Shown here: piece after piece, positions 7,505-14,146 of the stretch | How the letters are laid out: each line of letters starts with the position of its first letter | Numbering within the stretch: position 1 is the first letter of the stretch | Assembly: GCA_041645495.1 (NCBI GenBank) | Contig: JBAZPZ010000051.1 | Location: 1-14,146 of the forward strand | Direction: 5' to 3' | DNA from: 0-14-0-20-45-22 sp041645495 | GTDB taxonomy: Bacteria > Fidelibacterota > UBA2242 | DNA: 14,146 nt | Translations under genes and position numbers: made by a program | Notes under the pieces: generated by a model | Database searches by the model: none | Seen by the model: the letters and a program-made list of their open reading frames with translations, nothing else | What the model was told of the DNA's origin: nothing

Positions 7505-8496
7505 TATTTAAAACTCCTTAAGGTGGATTGAATTTCCTGCTCGATCTTCAGCGCGATGTCGAGTGCTTTTCGGCCGTCTTCACCTGTCACTAACGGCGGT
7601 GTTCCGTTTTGGATCGCCGAGACGAATACGGAAAGTTCGTCAAAAAGCGCGTCGGATTTCTCCGGCGTGATTTTCCTGCGGAAGATGGTTTTTAGAATGT
7701 TGCCGGATGCATCGGGAATCGGAACCGAAATAGTATCGGGTGGATTTTTTCCGGAATCGTCTGCCTGCCAGCAAATTTCGGAGAATTTGTTCAGGAAATC
7801 TACGGTAATGAAGGTCTTGTCCTGAAAAATTTGCATTTTCCGGACGGATTCGTCCGAGATGCGGCTGGCGGTCAGATTTGCGACGCAGCCGTTTTCAAAC
7901 TGAATCCGCGCGTTGGCAACGTCGATGCTGTCGGTCAAAACCGGAGCGCCGGCGGCATGAATCGAGCGGACGGGCGAATCGACGAGTGATAGGGCGATGT
8001 CGATGTCATGAATCATCAGGTCTAAAATGACCGAAACGTCGGTGCCGCGCGGATTGAACGGCGAAAGCCGGTGCGATTCGATGAACAACGGTCGAATCGG
8101 GTAATTTTTCAAAGCGGTGAGAGCCGGATTAAAACGCTCGATCTGGCCGACCTGCACGATGAGTTTTTTCTCCCGGGCGCGCCGGATCACCTCGTCCGCC
8201 TGACCGACTGTCAGCATAAACGGTTTTTCGCAGAAAATGTGAACGCCTTCACGAATGGCGGCGAGCGCGGTTTCGTAGTGAAAAACAGTCGGAACGACGA
8301 TCGAAGCCGCGTCGATCGTCCGGAGCAATTGCGCTAAGGATGAAAACGAAATGGCTCCGGTTTCGCCAGCGATGAGCGCCGAATGCGCCGGATCGGTGTC
8401 ATAAAAGCCGACCAATTCTGCGTCAGGTATCTTTTGGATGTTTTGAAGGTGCCATCTACCGAGATGGCCGGCGCCGATGACGCCCATTCTGATCAT
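7504..8496 (-). CDS. Gfo/Idh/MocA-family NAD(P)-dependent oxidoreductase
   Basis: A 330-residue sugar dehydrogenase-type oxidoreductase. The Rossmann fold starts at once with GVIGAGHLGRWH (GxGxxG, residues 8-13), an acidic Asp near 33-35 ends strand 2 (FYDTDP), and the family catalytic CEKPF lies at 89-93 (Lys91). The C-terminal domain has the conserved DLMIHDIDIA (159-168), with His163 and neighbouring Asp as likely catalytic residues. The ATG at 8496 has an AGGAC site about 7 bases upstream; an alternative ATG lies three codons in. It is the first gene of the operon with the methyltransferase-like gene, lpxB and lpxK. Family members linked to lipid A synthesis include GnnA, which oxidises the 3-OH of UDP-GlcNAc before GnnB transamination. 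No gnnB or lpxA is present here, so a GnnA role is a hypothesis. Another nucleotide-sugar substrate is equally possible. Confidence 0.88.
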   Translation of the reverse strand: MIRMGVIGAGHLGRWHLQNIQKIPDAELVGFYDTDPAHSALIAGETGAISFSSLAQLLRTIDAASIVVPTVFHYETALAAIREGVHIFCEKPFMLTVGQADEVIRRAREKKLIVQVGQIERFNPALTALKNYPIRPLFIESHRLSPFNPRGTDVSVILDLMIHDIDIALSLVDSPVRSIHAAGAPVLTDSIDVANARIQFENGCVANLTASRISDESVRKMQIFQDKTFITVDFLNKFSEICWQADDSGKNPPDTISVPIPDASGNILKTIFRRKITPEKSDALFDELSVFVSAIQNGTPPLVTGEDGRKALDIALKIEQEIQSTLRSFK

Positions 8497-8664
8497 TTTT
8501 CTGTCCTATACTATCAACTCGAAACAGGTGAAAACCGCTAAATGATAAAGAAATGAACCCGGATTACAAAGTGAAAATTTTAAATTCTCTTGTTTTTACC
8601 TGTCCGCTTGGACAAATTTTCACGCATCGAAAATTGAAAAATTGATAAAGAAGGGAAAAACAGG
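8497..8664. other. Divergent promoter region of the lpx operon and nucleotidase gene
   Basis: This 168-base AT-rich spacer lies between two outward-facing transcription units and must hold both promoters, though no strong consensus boxes were found by eye. It contains a perfect 10-base inverted repeat (8571-8580 with 8614-8623), a small hairpin TGTCCGCTTGGACA (8601-8614), and an imperfect inverted pair ACAGGTGAAAA (8524-8534) / TTTTTACCTGT (8593-8603). A GAAGGG Shine-Dalgarno site (8650-8655) precedes the TTG start at 8665. Confidence 0.6.
8571..8623. repeat. Nested inverted repeats in divergent promoter region
   Basis: GTGAAAATTT (8571-8580) and AAATTTTCAC (8614-8623) are perfect reverse complements separated by 33 bases. 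Inside the span is a 5-base-pair hairpin, TGTCC-GCTT-GGACA (8601-8614), sharing one base with the right arm. The outer arms could be two half-sites for a regulator acting on both promoters, or base-pair in the leader RNA of the nucleotidase gene. There is no strong T-run after the hairpin on either strand, so a terminator is unlikely. Confidence 0.4.
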
Positions 8665-10197
8665 TTGAAAATCGTCAGGTCTTCTTCGGGCTTAATTCCA
8701 TTATCGTTCCGGATCGTTTTACTCTTTGCCGGTACAACGCTGGTTTTCGCTCAATCGTCGGACGGTATGACTGATTCGGCGGTGATCATTCACTGGAACG
8801 ATTTTCACAGCTCGAATCTCCCTTTTGAACCGACGTACGGTGTTCCGAAAGGAACTTACGTCGGCGGTTATGCCAATGTCGCCGGCTATATCGATTCGCT
8901 AAGACGGGTCTATCCGGGTGCGTTAACCTTAAATGCCGGTGATGAATTTCAAGGTTCGCCCGTTTCTTCACTGACCAAAGGCATGTCGCAGATTTCGATA
9001 CTGAACCGCATCAAACCAACCGCGATGACGATTGGAAATCATGAATTCGATTATGGTCCGGTGAACCTGAAAAAGGCGATTTCGGCGGCGCAATTCCCGT
9101 TCGTTTCGTGCAATTTGTATGATTCCACGAAAAAAGGACTGCTGACCGAGCCGTACACAATCGTTCGCTCCGGAAATTTGAAGATCGCCGTCATCGGCTT
9201 TGTTCTGAAAGCCATGAAGCAGAGCACGCTTCCGGAAAATGTCAAAGGAATCGGCGTTCTCGATCCCGCGACGGAAGTTATGAAATATGTCCGTGAGCTG
9301 AACGCCCGGACAGATTTGATCGTCGTTCTGAGTCATAACGGCTACGATTATGATTCATTGATTGCGAAAAATCTCTCCGATGTGGATGTGATTATCGGCG
9401 CGCATTCGCACACGCCGATCCGGAAACCGGCCGTCGTCAACAACATTCTCATCTGTCAGGCCGGCTCAAATGGCCGGTATGTCGGTTTATTGAATGCGAA
9501 AGTGGACAAAGCCAGCAAAAGCATCGTTTCGTACGATTATCAACTGATCGAAACGCGGTTGGGCGGCGTTGTGTCTTCCCCGGCGGTCGCGCATGTCGTC
9601 GATTCGCTGGAATCGAACATTCGAACAGAAATGGATCGTGTCATCGGCGATCTGAAAATTTCATGGAAACGCAACGATCGCGGCGAATCGAACATCGGCA
9701 GTTGGATCTGCGATGTCACCCGCGATTATTTCAAGACCGATATTGCGATGATGAACAGCGGCGGGATTCGCAAAGGATTGAACGTCGGACAGATCACGGT
9801 TCGCGATTTGTGGGAAATTTCGCCGTTTGATAATTCCATCGAGATCATTAGCCTGACCGGCGAACAACTCACGAAACTCCTGCGGTGGCGCATCGAGAAT
9901 CCGCGGGATTTTATTCAAATTTCAGGATTGCGGTATGTGTACAACAGCCAGCAAAAGCAGTTGATCTCAGCGGAAGTAAACGGAAAACCGATCGATCCGA
10001 TGAAAATCTATACGATCGCGACCAACAACTTCATCATCGGGCAATTCGAGCGGTTCTTTGGACTGAAACCGGAAGCCGTGGATATTCGCCATACGCCGGT
10101 CATCGGACGCGATGTTTTGATCGATGCGGTCCAAAAACAGCCGATTATCCAATCTGAGACCGATGGAAGAATCGTTAATCAATCCGGTACAAACTAA
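8665..10197 (+). CDS. Secreted 5'-nucleotidase / 2',3'-cyclic phosphodiesterase family (UshA-like)
   Basis: A 510-residue periplasmic or secreted metallophosphoesterase that probably removes phosphate from nucleotides. A signal peptide spans residues 1-29 (Leu-Val-Phe-Ala before Gln30). The calcineurin-like domain has all expected metal motifs: HWNDFH (43-48), GDEFQG (92-97), GNHEFD (124-129), SHNGYD (223-228) and GAHSHTP (245-251). The C-terminal 5'-nucleotidase domain has NSGGIR (364-369) and SPFDN (386-390). The start is TTG at 8665: no in-frame ATG occurs before residue 35, which would lose the signal peptide, and GAAGGG lies 9 bases upstream. Its length and two-domain order match UshA-type enzymes. 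The exact substrate (AMP, UDP-sugar, cyclic nucleotide) cannot be read from sequence. The DUF5020/Tsx-like gene follows after 23 bases, supporting a nucleotide salvage role. Confidence 0.9.
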   Translation: MKIVRSSSGLIPLSFRIVLLFAGTTLVFAQSSDGMTDSAVIIHWNDFHSSNLPFEPTYGVPKGTYVGGYANVAGYIDSLRRVYPGALTLNAGDEFQGSPVSSLTKGMSQISILNRIKPTAMTIGNHEFDYGPVNLKKAISAAQFPFVSCNLYDSTKKGLLTEPYTIVRSGNLKIAVIGFVLKAMKQSTLPENVKGIGVLDPATEVMKYVRELNARTDLIVVLSHNGYDYDSLIAKNLSDVDVIIGAHSHTPIRKPAVVNNILICQAGSNGRYVGLLNAKVDKASKSIVSYDYQLIETRLGGVVSSPAVAHVVDSLESNIRTEMDRVIGDLKISWKRNDRGESNIGSWICDVTRDYFKTDIAMMNSGGIRKGLNVGQITVRDLWEISPFDNSIEIISLTGEQLTKLLRWRIENPRDFIQISGLRYVYNSQQKQLISAEVNGKPIDPMKIYTIATNNFIIGQFERFFGLKPEAVDIRHTPVIGRDVLIDAVQKQPIIQSETDGRIVNQSGTN

Positions 10198-10220
10198 TCA
10201 TTTTACAGAGGCGGGGGACT

Positions 10221-10904
10221 ATGAAAAAATCTGCATTTCTATTCGTGTGCGTCATTCTGCTGATGTCGGCGCTTTTTGCGCAAAATATCCAGCTGAATTA
10301 TGACTTAAGGCGCGAGTGTTTTACGACAACGGTGGAAATTTTCAAACCGGATAAACTCGGTTCGTTGTTCACGTTTATCGATTTCAATTATGAAAACAAA
10401 GGCGACGTGCGGAACGCATCGATGGGCTACTGGGAAATCGCGCGATATTTCACAATCCCTGTAGTGCCCAAACTGGCGGCGACGATTCAGTACAACGACG
10501 GACTGACCAACCAACAATTCTCGATCAATCCGATCTGGTTGGGCGGTGTTCAATATGCGTTGGGCGGAAAAAAATTCAGCCTGCCGGTCGATTTCCTGAT
10601 CCGGAAAGAATTCAATACCAAAGGATTGACTTTTCAGTTGACGACGGTCTGGTTTTATAATTTCAAAAAGGCCGAGATTTCAGGCTTCATCGATGTCTGG
10701 AATACCGATTTGGAAGGTTTTTCGTCGAAAAAGATAGCCTTTCTCAGCGAGCCGCAATTTTGGTTTAAGATCACGAATAATATTTTGATCGGCGGCGAGA
10801 TCGAAATCAGCCGGAATTTCAACGGTGCCTACACGAAAAAAGATACATTCGAGGCGGATAAATTATTCATTCTGCCAACGCTTGGCGTCAAATGGTATCT
10901 TTAA
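10221..10904 (+). CDS. DUF5020/Tsx-like outer-membrane channel protein
   Basis: A 227-residue outer-membrane protein candidate. A signal peptide covers about residues 1-20 (MKKSAFLF..., Ala-Leu-Phe-Ala before Gln). The mature part is rich in short alternating beta strands with aromatic girdle residues and ends in VKWYL, an aromatic/hydrophobic C-terminus typical of outer-membrane beta-barrels. Phrases such as IFKPDKLGSLFTFIDFNY, GYWEIARYF, FLSEPQFWFK and GGEIEISRNF match what I know of the DUF5020 family of Bacteroidota, which resembles the Tsx nucleoside channel. This is recognition from memory, not a search. The ATG at 10221 follows a G-rich site (GAGGCGGGGG) and is 23 bases after the nucleotidase stop, so the two are likely co-transcribed. 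The likely role is passage of nucleosides, released by the nucleotidase, across the outer membrane. Confidence 0.75.
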   Translation: MKKSAFLFVCVILLMSALFAQNIQLNYDLRRECFTTTVEIFKPDKLGSLFTFIDFNYENKGDVRNASMGYWEIARYFTIPVVPKLAATIQYNDGLTNQQFSINPIWLGGVQYALGGKKFSLPVDFLIRKEFNTKGLTFQLTTVWFYNFKKAEISGFIDVWNTDLEGFSSKKIAFLSEPQFWFKITNNILIGGEIEISRNFNGAYTKKDTFEADKLFILPTLGVKWYL

Positions 10905-11085
10905 TCATAAAAAACCGATGTCTTTTGTTAGATAAATAATTGGATTCTTTCCGATCGATCCGCCGGTCGTTCCGGATTTACCGTCTTAAAAAGCGACGAT
11001 AATTTCCACCGTAATATTTATTCCTGCATGATACACCAGCATCAACGATCTGATGTTCGGTGATCGGAGGTGACGGCGAAGAAAG

Positions 11086-11111
11086 TTGAAAAAATGCTTT
11101 TGCTTTTTCAA
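11086..11111. repeat. AT-rich inverted repeat upstream of the LacI-family gene
   Basis: TTGAAAAA (11086-11093) and TTTTTCAA (11104-11111) are perfect reverse complements with a 10-base spacer. It may be a second regulator site, a bent promoter-upstream element or a weak terminator of the nucleotidase/channel operon. Its low G-C content argues against a strong terminator. Confidence 0.35.
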
Positions 11112-11125
11112 TATCATATTTTATA

Positions 11126-11139
11126 TTAAAACGTTTTTA
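11126..11139. promoter_or_regulatory. Probable LacI-family operator
   Basis: TTAAAACGTTTTTA is a 14-base near-palindrome with a perfect 10-base core (AAAACGTTTT) and a central CG. Many LacI/GalR-family operators are palindromes of this kind with a CG centre. It lies 18 bases before the GTG of the LacI-family gene and overlaps the best -10 candidate, so autorepression and control of the downstream hydrolase are likely. No binding data are available. Confidence 0.5.
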
Positions 11140-11157
11140 GAAATCATATGAGGTATT

Positions 11158-12171
11158 GTGGGAACGATTAAAGATATCGCTCAGAAAGCCGAAGTCTCGA
11201 TCTCGACCGTCTCGCTCGTTTTAAACAACAAAGGTTACGTTGGCGAAGAAACCCGGAAGAAGGTCATGCAGACCATTCAGGAGATGAATTACAAACCTTC
11301 CCGCTCTGCCCGGAAACTGGCGACCGGAAAAAGTGGAAACATCGGTTTCATCATCTGGGAAGGGCATTTTTACGACGTGGAAATGTTCTACAGTCAGATT
11401 TTCCTCGGAATGGAATACGCTGCCCGAAAATCGGATAGCTATATTTTGCTGACGACGGTTAAGGAAGAATTCGATCCCAAAAAAGAAGTGCCTCGTTTTC
11501 TGAAATATAATGACGTTGATGGCGTTGCGTTAGCAGGCCGGGTTCCGCATACACTGGTGGAATATTTGGATCGTCAACGGATTCCGTTTGTTTTGATCGA
11601 CTATGCGATCCCGGGAAAAAACTACAATTGTGTTCAGATCGATAATTATCACGGCGCGTTCAGCGCGGTCGAGCATTTGACGCAGTCCGGTAAAAAACAT
11701 ATCGGATTCGTCGGCGGAACCTATTTTCATCCGTCGATCAAGGAACGGTATCGGGGCTATAAGGACGCATTGGAAGCGTATAATTTGATCGGCAACGGAA
11801 CGCTGGAAAAATATACTTTTGCGGAAAATGTTGAGACCTCACCGTTAATCGGAGAAAAAGGAATTGCCGTTTTACTGGAACGAAATCCCGATCTGGATGC
11901 CGTTTTTTGTTGTAATGACCCGACGGCGATGGGTGCGTTGAAGGAAATCCAGAAAAGACAGATCAAAATCCCGGACGACATCGCGATCGTCGGATTTGAC
12001 GACATCGCGACTTCCTGCTTTTGCGTGCCCCGTTTGACGACAGTCAATGTGCCAAAATTGTCGCTGGGCAAAGAAGCGTTCAATTTGCTCAATGAGGTGA
12101 TTGAACACCCGTCTGAGCCGCCGCAGGTCAGAACAATCGGTACATATCTCGTCAAGCGGGAGACTACCTGA
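11158..12171 (+). CDS. LacI/GalR-family transcriptional regulator
   Basis: A 337-residue DNA-binding regulator. The N-terminal LacI helix-turn-helix is complete: IKDIAQKAEVSISTVSLVLN (residues 4-23), followed by the third helix region (EETRKKVMQTIQEMNYKPS) and the hinge helix (SARKLATGKSG, ~49-59). The rest is a periplasmic-binding-protein-like effector domain with typical blocks: IPFVLIDYAIPG, VQIDNYHGAF, GKKHIGFVGGT, DAVFCCNDPTAMGAL, IPDDIAIVGFDDIA and PRLTTVNVP. The effector is probably a sugar, but its identity cannot be read here. The start is GTG at 11158, with GAGG only 4 bases upstream; the ATG at 11148 is out of frame. It is 62 bases upstream of the glycoside hydrolase gene on the same strand, the usual arrangement for a local carbohydrate regulator. 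Confidence 0.94.
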   Translation: MGTIKDIAQKAEVSISTVSLVLNNKGYVGEETRKKVMQTIQEMNYKPSRSARKLATGKSGNIGFIIWEGHFYDVEMFYSQIFLGMEYAARKSDSYILLTTVKEEFDPKKEVPRFLKYNDVDGVALAGRVPHTLVEYLDRQRIPFVLIDYAIPGKNYNCVQIDNYHGAFSAVEHLTQSGKKHIGFVGGTYFHPSIKERYRGYKDALEAYNLIGNGTLEKYTFAENVETSPLIGEKGIAVLLERNPDLDAVFCCNDPTAMGALKEIQKRQIKIPDDIAIVGFDDIATSCFCVPRLTTVNVPKLSLGKEAFNLLNEVIEHPSEPPQVRTIGTYLVKRETT

Positions 12172-12233
12172 TGAAAGAATTGAGAAACAGGAAAGCGTGA
12201 ATCGTGCCAGTGTGTACAAACAGGGAAATCAGT

Positions 12234-14146
12234 TTGAATATTAAAAATCGTGAAATCACCGATCATTTTCTGCTCGGCATCAATTACTGGCCGTCGTCGT
12301 CCGCTCTGAACATGTGGACGGAGTGGAATCCAAAAGAATTGGCTGACGACGCAGACCGGATCAAACAACTCGGTATGAACTGTTGCCGTTTCTTTTTATA
12401 TATGCCCGCTTTTATGGATATGGAAGATCGGGTCAATCCGATCATGCTCGAACGGCTGAAATATTTCATGAGTTTATACGAAGAAAGAGAAATATTCACG
12501 CTACCGACTTTCATCGTCGGCCACATGTCCGGAGAGGATTGGGACGTTCCATGGCGAAAGGGCGCCGATTTCATTTCCGATTCCCGCATCATCAAAGCCA
12601 CCGAATTATATATTACCACAATCGTCAAAGAGATCAAGAATTTCTCAGGCATATTCGGCTGGTTGCTATCGAACGAACTACCGAATTATATCGGCAATCA
12701 GCCACCGGAAGCGGTTTCCCGCTGGGTGGAACGGATTATCTCGGTCATCAAGAAAATCGACCCAGACCGACCGGTTAGCATCGGTGATGGCGCATGGTGT
12801 CCGGAGATCATCGGACAACAGACCGGATTTCACCTGAGAAAATTGAACCGGTTTCAGGATTTTGTCGGATTGCATTACTATCCACGCGAGATGAGTGCTT
12901 GGCGGCATTCGTTCACGACGGCGTTTCGTCTGCGGTTAGCCGAAGAATGGGGAAAACCGGTCATTGTGGAAGAATTCGGAACTTCTACGACGCTTTGTTC
13001 GGAAGAAAATCAGGCGAAATATTATCGATCGGTGTTCCGGAGCGCCTTGATAAATGGCGCTCAAGGAGTCCTCAGCTGGTGTTTGAATGATTTTGATTTT
13101 ACCGAAAAGCGACCGTACTCGCATCATGCCTACGAAGAGCGTTTCGGCATCGTCAGAATGGATCAAACAAACAAACCAGCGGCGCAGGAGTTTGAAAAAT
13201 TCCAGGAAATTCTAAACGAAATTATTCCGAACGGATTCGACAAGATCGAGCGAAACGTCGGATTATTGATTCCTTCCAATTATTATTACGAATATCCATA
13301 CCAGTACAAGCCTCAATTTCTCCAGTGGTACGATCTCTATCTGGAAACGTTTTCTCTACTGAAGCGAGCCAATCTGGGTGTTCGGATGGTCATCGAACCC
13401 GTTCAGGAGGTTGAGAAGGATGGCGCATATTCGCACGAACTTGAATTGAATCCCGACGAAATCCCGGTTTTGTTTGCGCCACGGTTAAAAGTCATGACAA
13501 AAAAAATGTGTGTGCAGATCGAAGAATATGTCCGGAAGGGCGGCACATTTTATTTTAGTTTTGCCAATGATAGTTGGGTTCTGGACTGGCATCTGCTCGC
13601 GGGCATCGAAATGGACTGCAAGTTTGGAGTTCCTGATTTTCCAGAAGTCGTCCAACTGACCGTTGGCGTGAAGAAAAATTGGGGCGAATTTGTCGAAGGT
13701 GAAAAATTTCAAATTCCGTTGAACAACGCATCGCCGGAATATAGTTATTGTCCGATCCTGAAAGTCGGTGGGAAAGTGATCTGCGAAGATATGTCCGGCG
13801 CGCCGTTTTTAATCGAAAACCGCATCGGCAAAGGCAAAGTATTTTTCACACCATATCCAATCGAAATGCTTTCGGTAGCCAGCACGAACGACGGTTGGAA
13901 ATCGATATTTCGGCGGATCTACCGCTCGATCGCCATGGACCGGATGCCCGGACTGGAAATCCAAATTGAGGGTGATGGATTGGAATCCGGAATCTGGAAG
14001 AAAAAGGAAGAATATAAAGTTGTAATCCAAAACCACGCATGGACCGAGCGGATAGGAATTTTAAAAGTGCCGGATACTTCCTATGTTATTCAATCATCAA
14101 ATATGGTATATAAAAAGATTTCAGATTGTAAGACCGAGCTAAACTT
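12234..14146 (+). CDS. Clan GH-A glycoside hydrolase (GH5/GH42-like), 3' end beyond window
   Basis: An open frame of at least 637 codons runs to the right edge without a stop. The N-terminus reads LLGINYWPSSSALNMW, then a (beta/alpha)8-barrel pattern. FGWLLSNELPNY has Asn147-Glu148 as probable acid/base, GLHYYP follows, and PVIVEEFGTS has Glu247 as probable nucleophile. These are hallmarks of retaining clan GH-A enzymes such as GH5 and GH42. Residues ~340-560 resemble the glutamine-amidotransferase-like domain seen after the barrel in GH42 beta-galactosidases (VLFAPRLKVM, IEEYVRKGGTFYFSF). I chose TTG at 12234 because AGGGAA lies 6 bases upstream. GTG at 12204 or 12210 would also be in frame. 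The frame is closed upstream by TGA at 12198. No signal peptide is visible, so it probably acts in the cytoplasm on imported oligosaccharides. The exact substrate is unknown. Confidence 0.85.
   Translation, partial: MNIKNREITDHFLLGINYWPSSSALNMWTEWNPKELADDADRIKQLGMNCCRFFLYMPAFMDMEDRVNPIMLERLKYFMSLYEEREIFTLPTFIVGHMSGEDWDVPWRKGADFISDSRIIKATELYITTIVKEIKNFSGIFGWLLSNELPNYIGNQPPEAVSRWVERIISVIKKIDPDRPVSIGDGAWCPEIIGQQTGFHLRKLNRFQDFVGLHYYPREMSAWRHSFTTAFRLRLAEEWGKPVIVEEFGTSTTLCSEENQAKYYRSVFRSALINGAQGVLSWCLNDFDFTEKRPYSHHAYEERFGIVRMDQTNKPAAQEFEKFQEILNEIIPNGFDKIERNVGLLIPSNYYYEYPYQYKPQFLQWYDLYLETFSLLKRANLGVRMVIEPVQEVEKDGAYSHELELNPDEIPVLFAPRLKVMTKKMCVQIEEYVRKGGTFYFSFANDSWVLDWHLLAGIEMDCKFGVPDFPEVVQLTVGVKKNWGEFVEGEKFQIPLNNASPEYSYCPILKVGGKVICEDMSGAPFLIENRIGKGKVFFTPYPIEMLSVASTNDGWKSIFRRIYRSIAMDRMPGLEIQIEGDGLESGIWKKKEEYKVVIQNHAWTERIGILKVPDTSYVIQSSNMVYKKISDCKTELN

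Larger units (their letters stand above)
10905..11157. other. Intergenic region upstream of the LacI-family gene
   Basis: This 253-base spacer holds no recognisable gene. The left part shows no convincing terminator for the preceding gene. A short CATCA/TGATG dyad lies near 11040-11055, an AT-rich 8-base inverted repeat at 11086-11111, and a CG-centred palindrome at 11126-11139 just before the GTG start. A TATATT at 11122-11127 could be a -10 element overlapping the palindrome, with only a weak -35 match (TTTGCT, 11099-11104) 17 bases upstream. Confidence 0.5.

Noticed and set aside
10962..10980. CCGG-TCGTT-CCGG hairpin as a terminator after the DUF5020-like gene
   Set aside because: The stem is only four base pairs, outer bases do not pair and no T-run follows.
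11757..12368. 203-codon minus-strand frame across the regulator end and glycosidase start
   Set aside because: Antisense to two recognised genes, with no domain or plausible ribosome-binding context.
13345..13352. AAACGTTT palindrome inside the glycosidase gene as a second LacI-type operator
   Set aside because: Only 8 bases are perfect, it encodes an ordinary protein segment and is far from any promoter; chance is the simpler explanation.
13499..13506. Run of eight A as a programmed slippage or frameshift site
   Set aside because: The reading frame continues unbroken with sensible protein on both sides, and no stimulatory structure was seen.

Overview
The window reads as chromosomal DNA from a Gram-negative bacterium with a lipid A outer membrane. 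G+C looks to be roughly one half, genes are densely packed, and three of the nine main genes appear to use TTG or GTG starts. The lpxB/lpxK genes, a DUF5020-like Tsx-type outer-membrane protein and a long FG-GAP/Ig-like surface protein resemble the Bacteroidota/Calditrichota/KSB1 (FCB-type) assemblage. That placement is inference from gene content; no rRNA or other marker is present. No tRNA, rRNA, CRISPR array, IS element or phage gene was seen.

Layout. 5-1222 (-) is acetate kinase (ackA), preceded by a possible 34-codon upstream ORF with a GGAGG site and an ATGA overlap with ackA. A divergent intergenic region (1223-1509) holds a terminator-like hairpin and a good sigma70-type promoter for the next gene. 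1510-4722 (+) is a 1070-residue exported protein with an N-terminal FG-GAP/VCBS half, a C-terminal series of Ig/cadherin-like domains and a C-terminal membrane helix. It converges, with a 15-base gap, on a four-gene minus-strand operon (8496 down to 4738): Gfo/Idh/MocA oxidoreductase, isoprenylcysteine-methyltransferase-like membrane protein, lpxB, lpxK. These genes overlap by one base or are 1-12 bases apart, so they are probably co-transcribed and devoted to lipid A or another envelope glycolipid.

A 168-base divergent region (8497-8664) with nested inverted repeats separates that operon from a plus-strand pair: a secreted 5'-nucleotidase (TTG start, 8665-10197) and, 23 bases later, a DUF5020/Tsx-like outer-membrane protein (10221-10904). 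Together they suggest nucleotide breakdown in the periplasm and nucleoside passage through the outer membrane. After a 253-base AT-rich region containing a CG-centred palindrome (probable operator), a LacI-family regulator (GTG start, 11158-12171) is followed by a clan GH-A glycoside hydrolase that begins near 12234 and runs off the right edge. This looks like the start of a carbohydrate-use operon.

Nothing here is clearly a new defence or mobile system. The points most worth a second look are the oxidoreductase and methyltransferase-like genes inside the lipid A operon, the nucleotidase/channel pairing, the insertion in the Ig-like protein, and the regulatory repeats.
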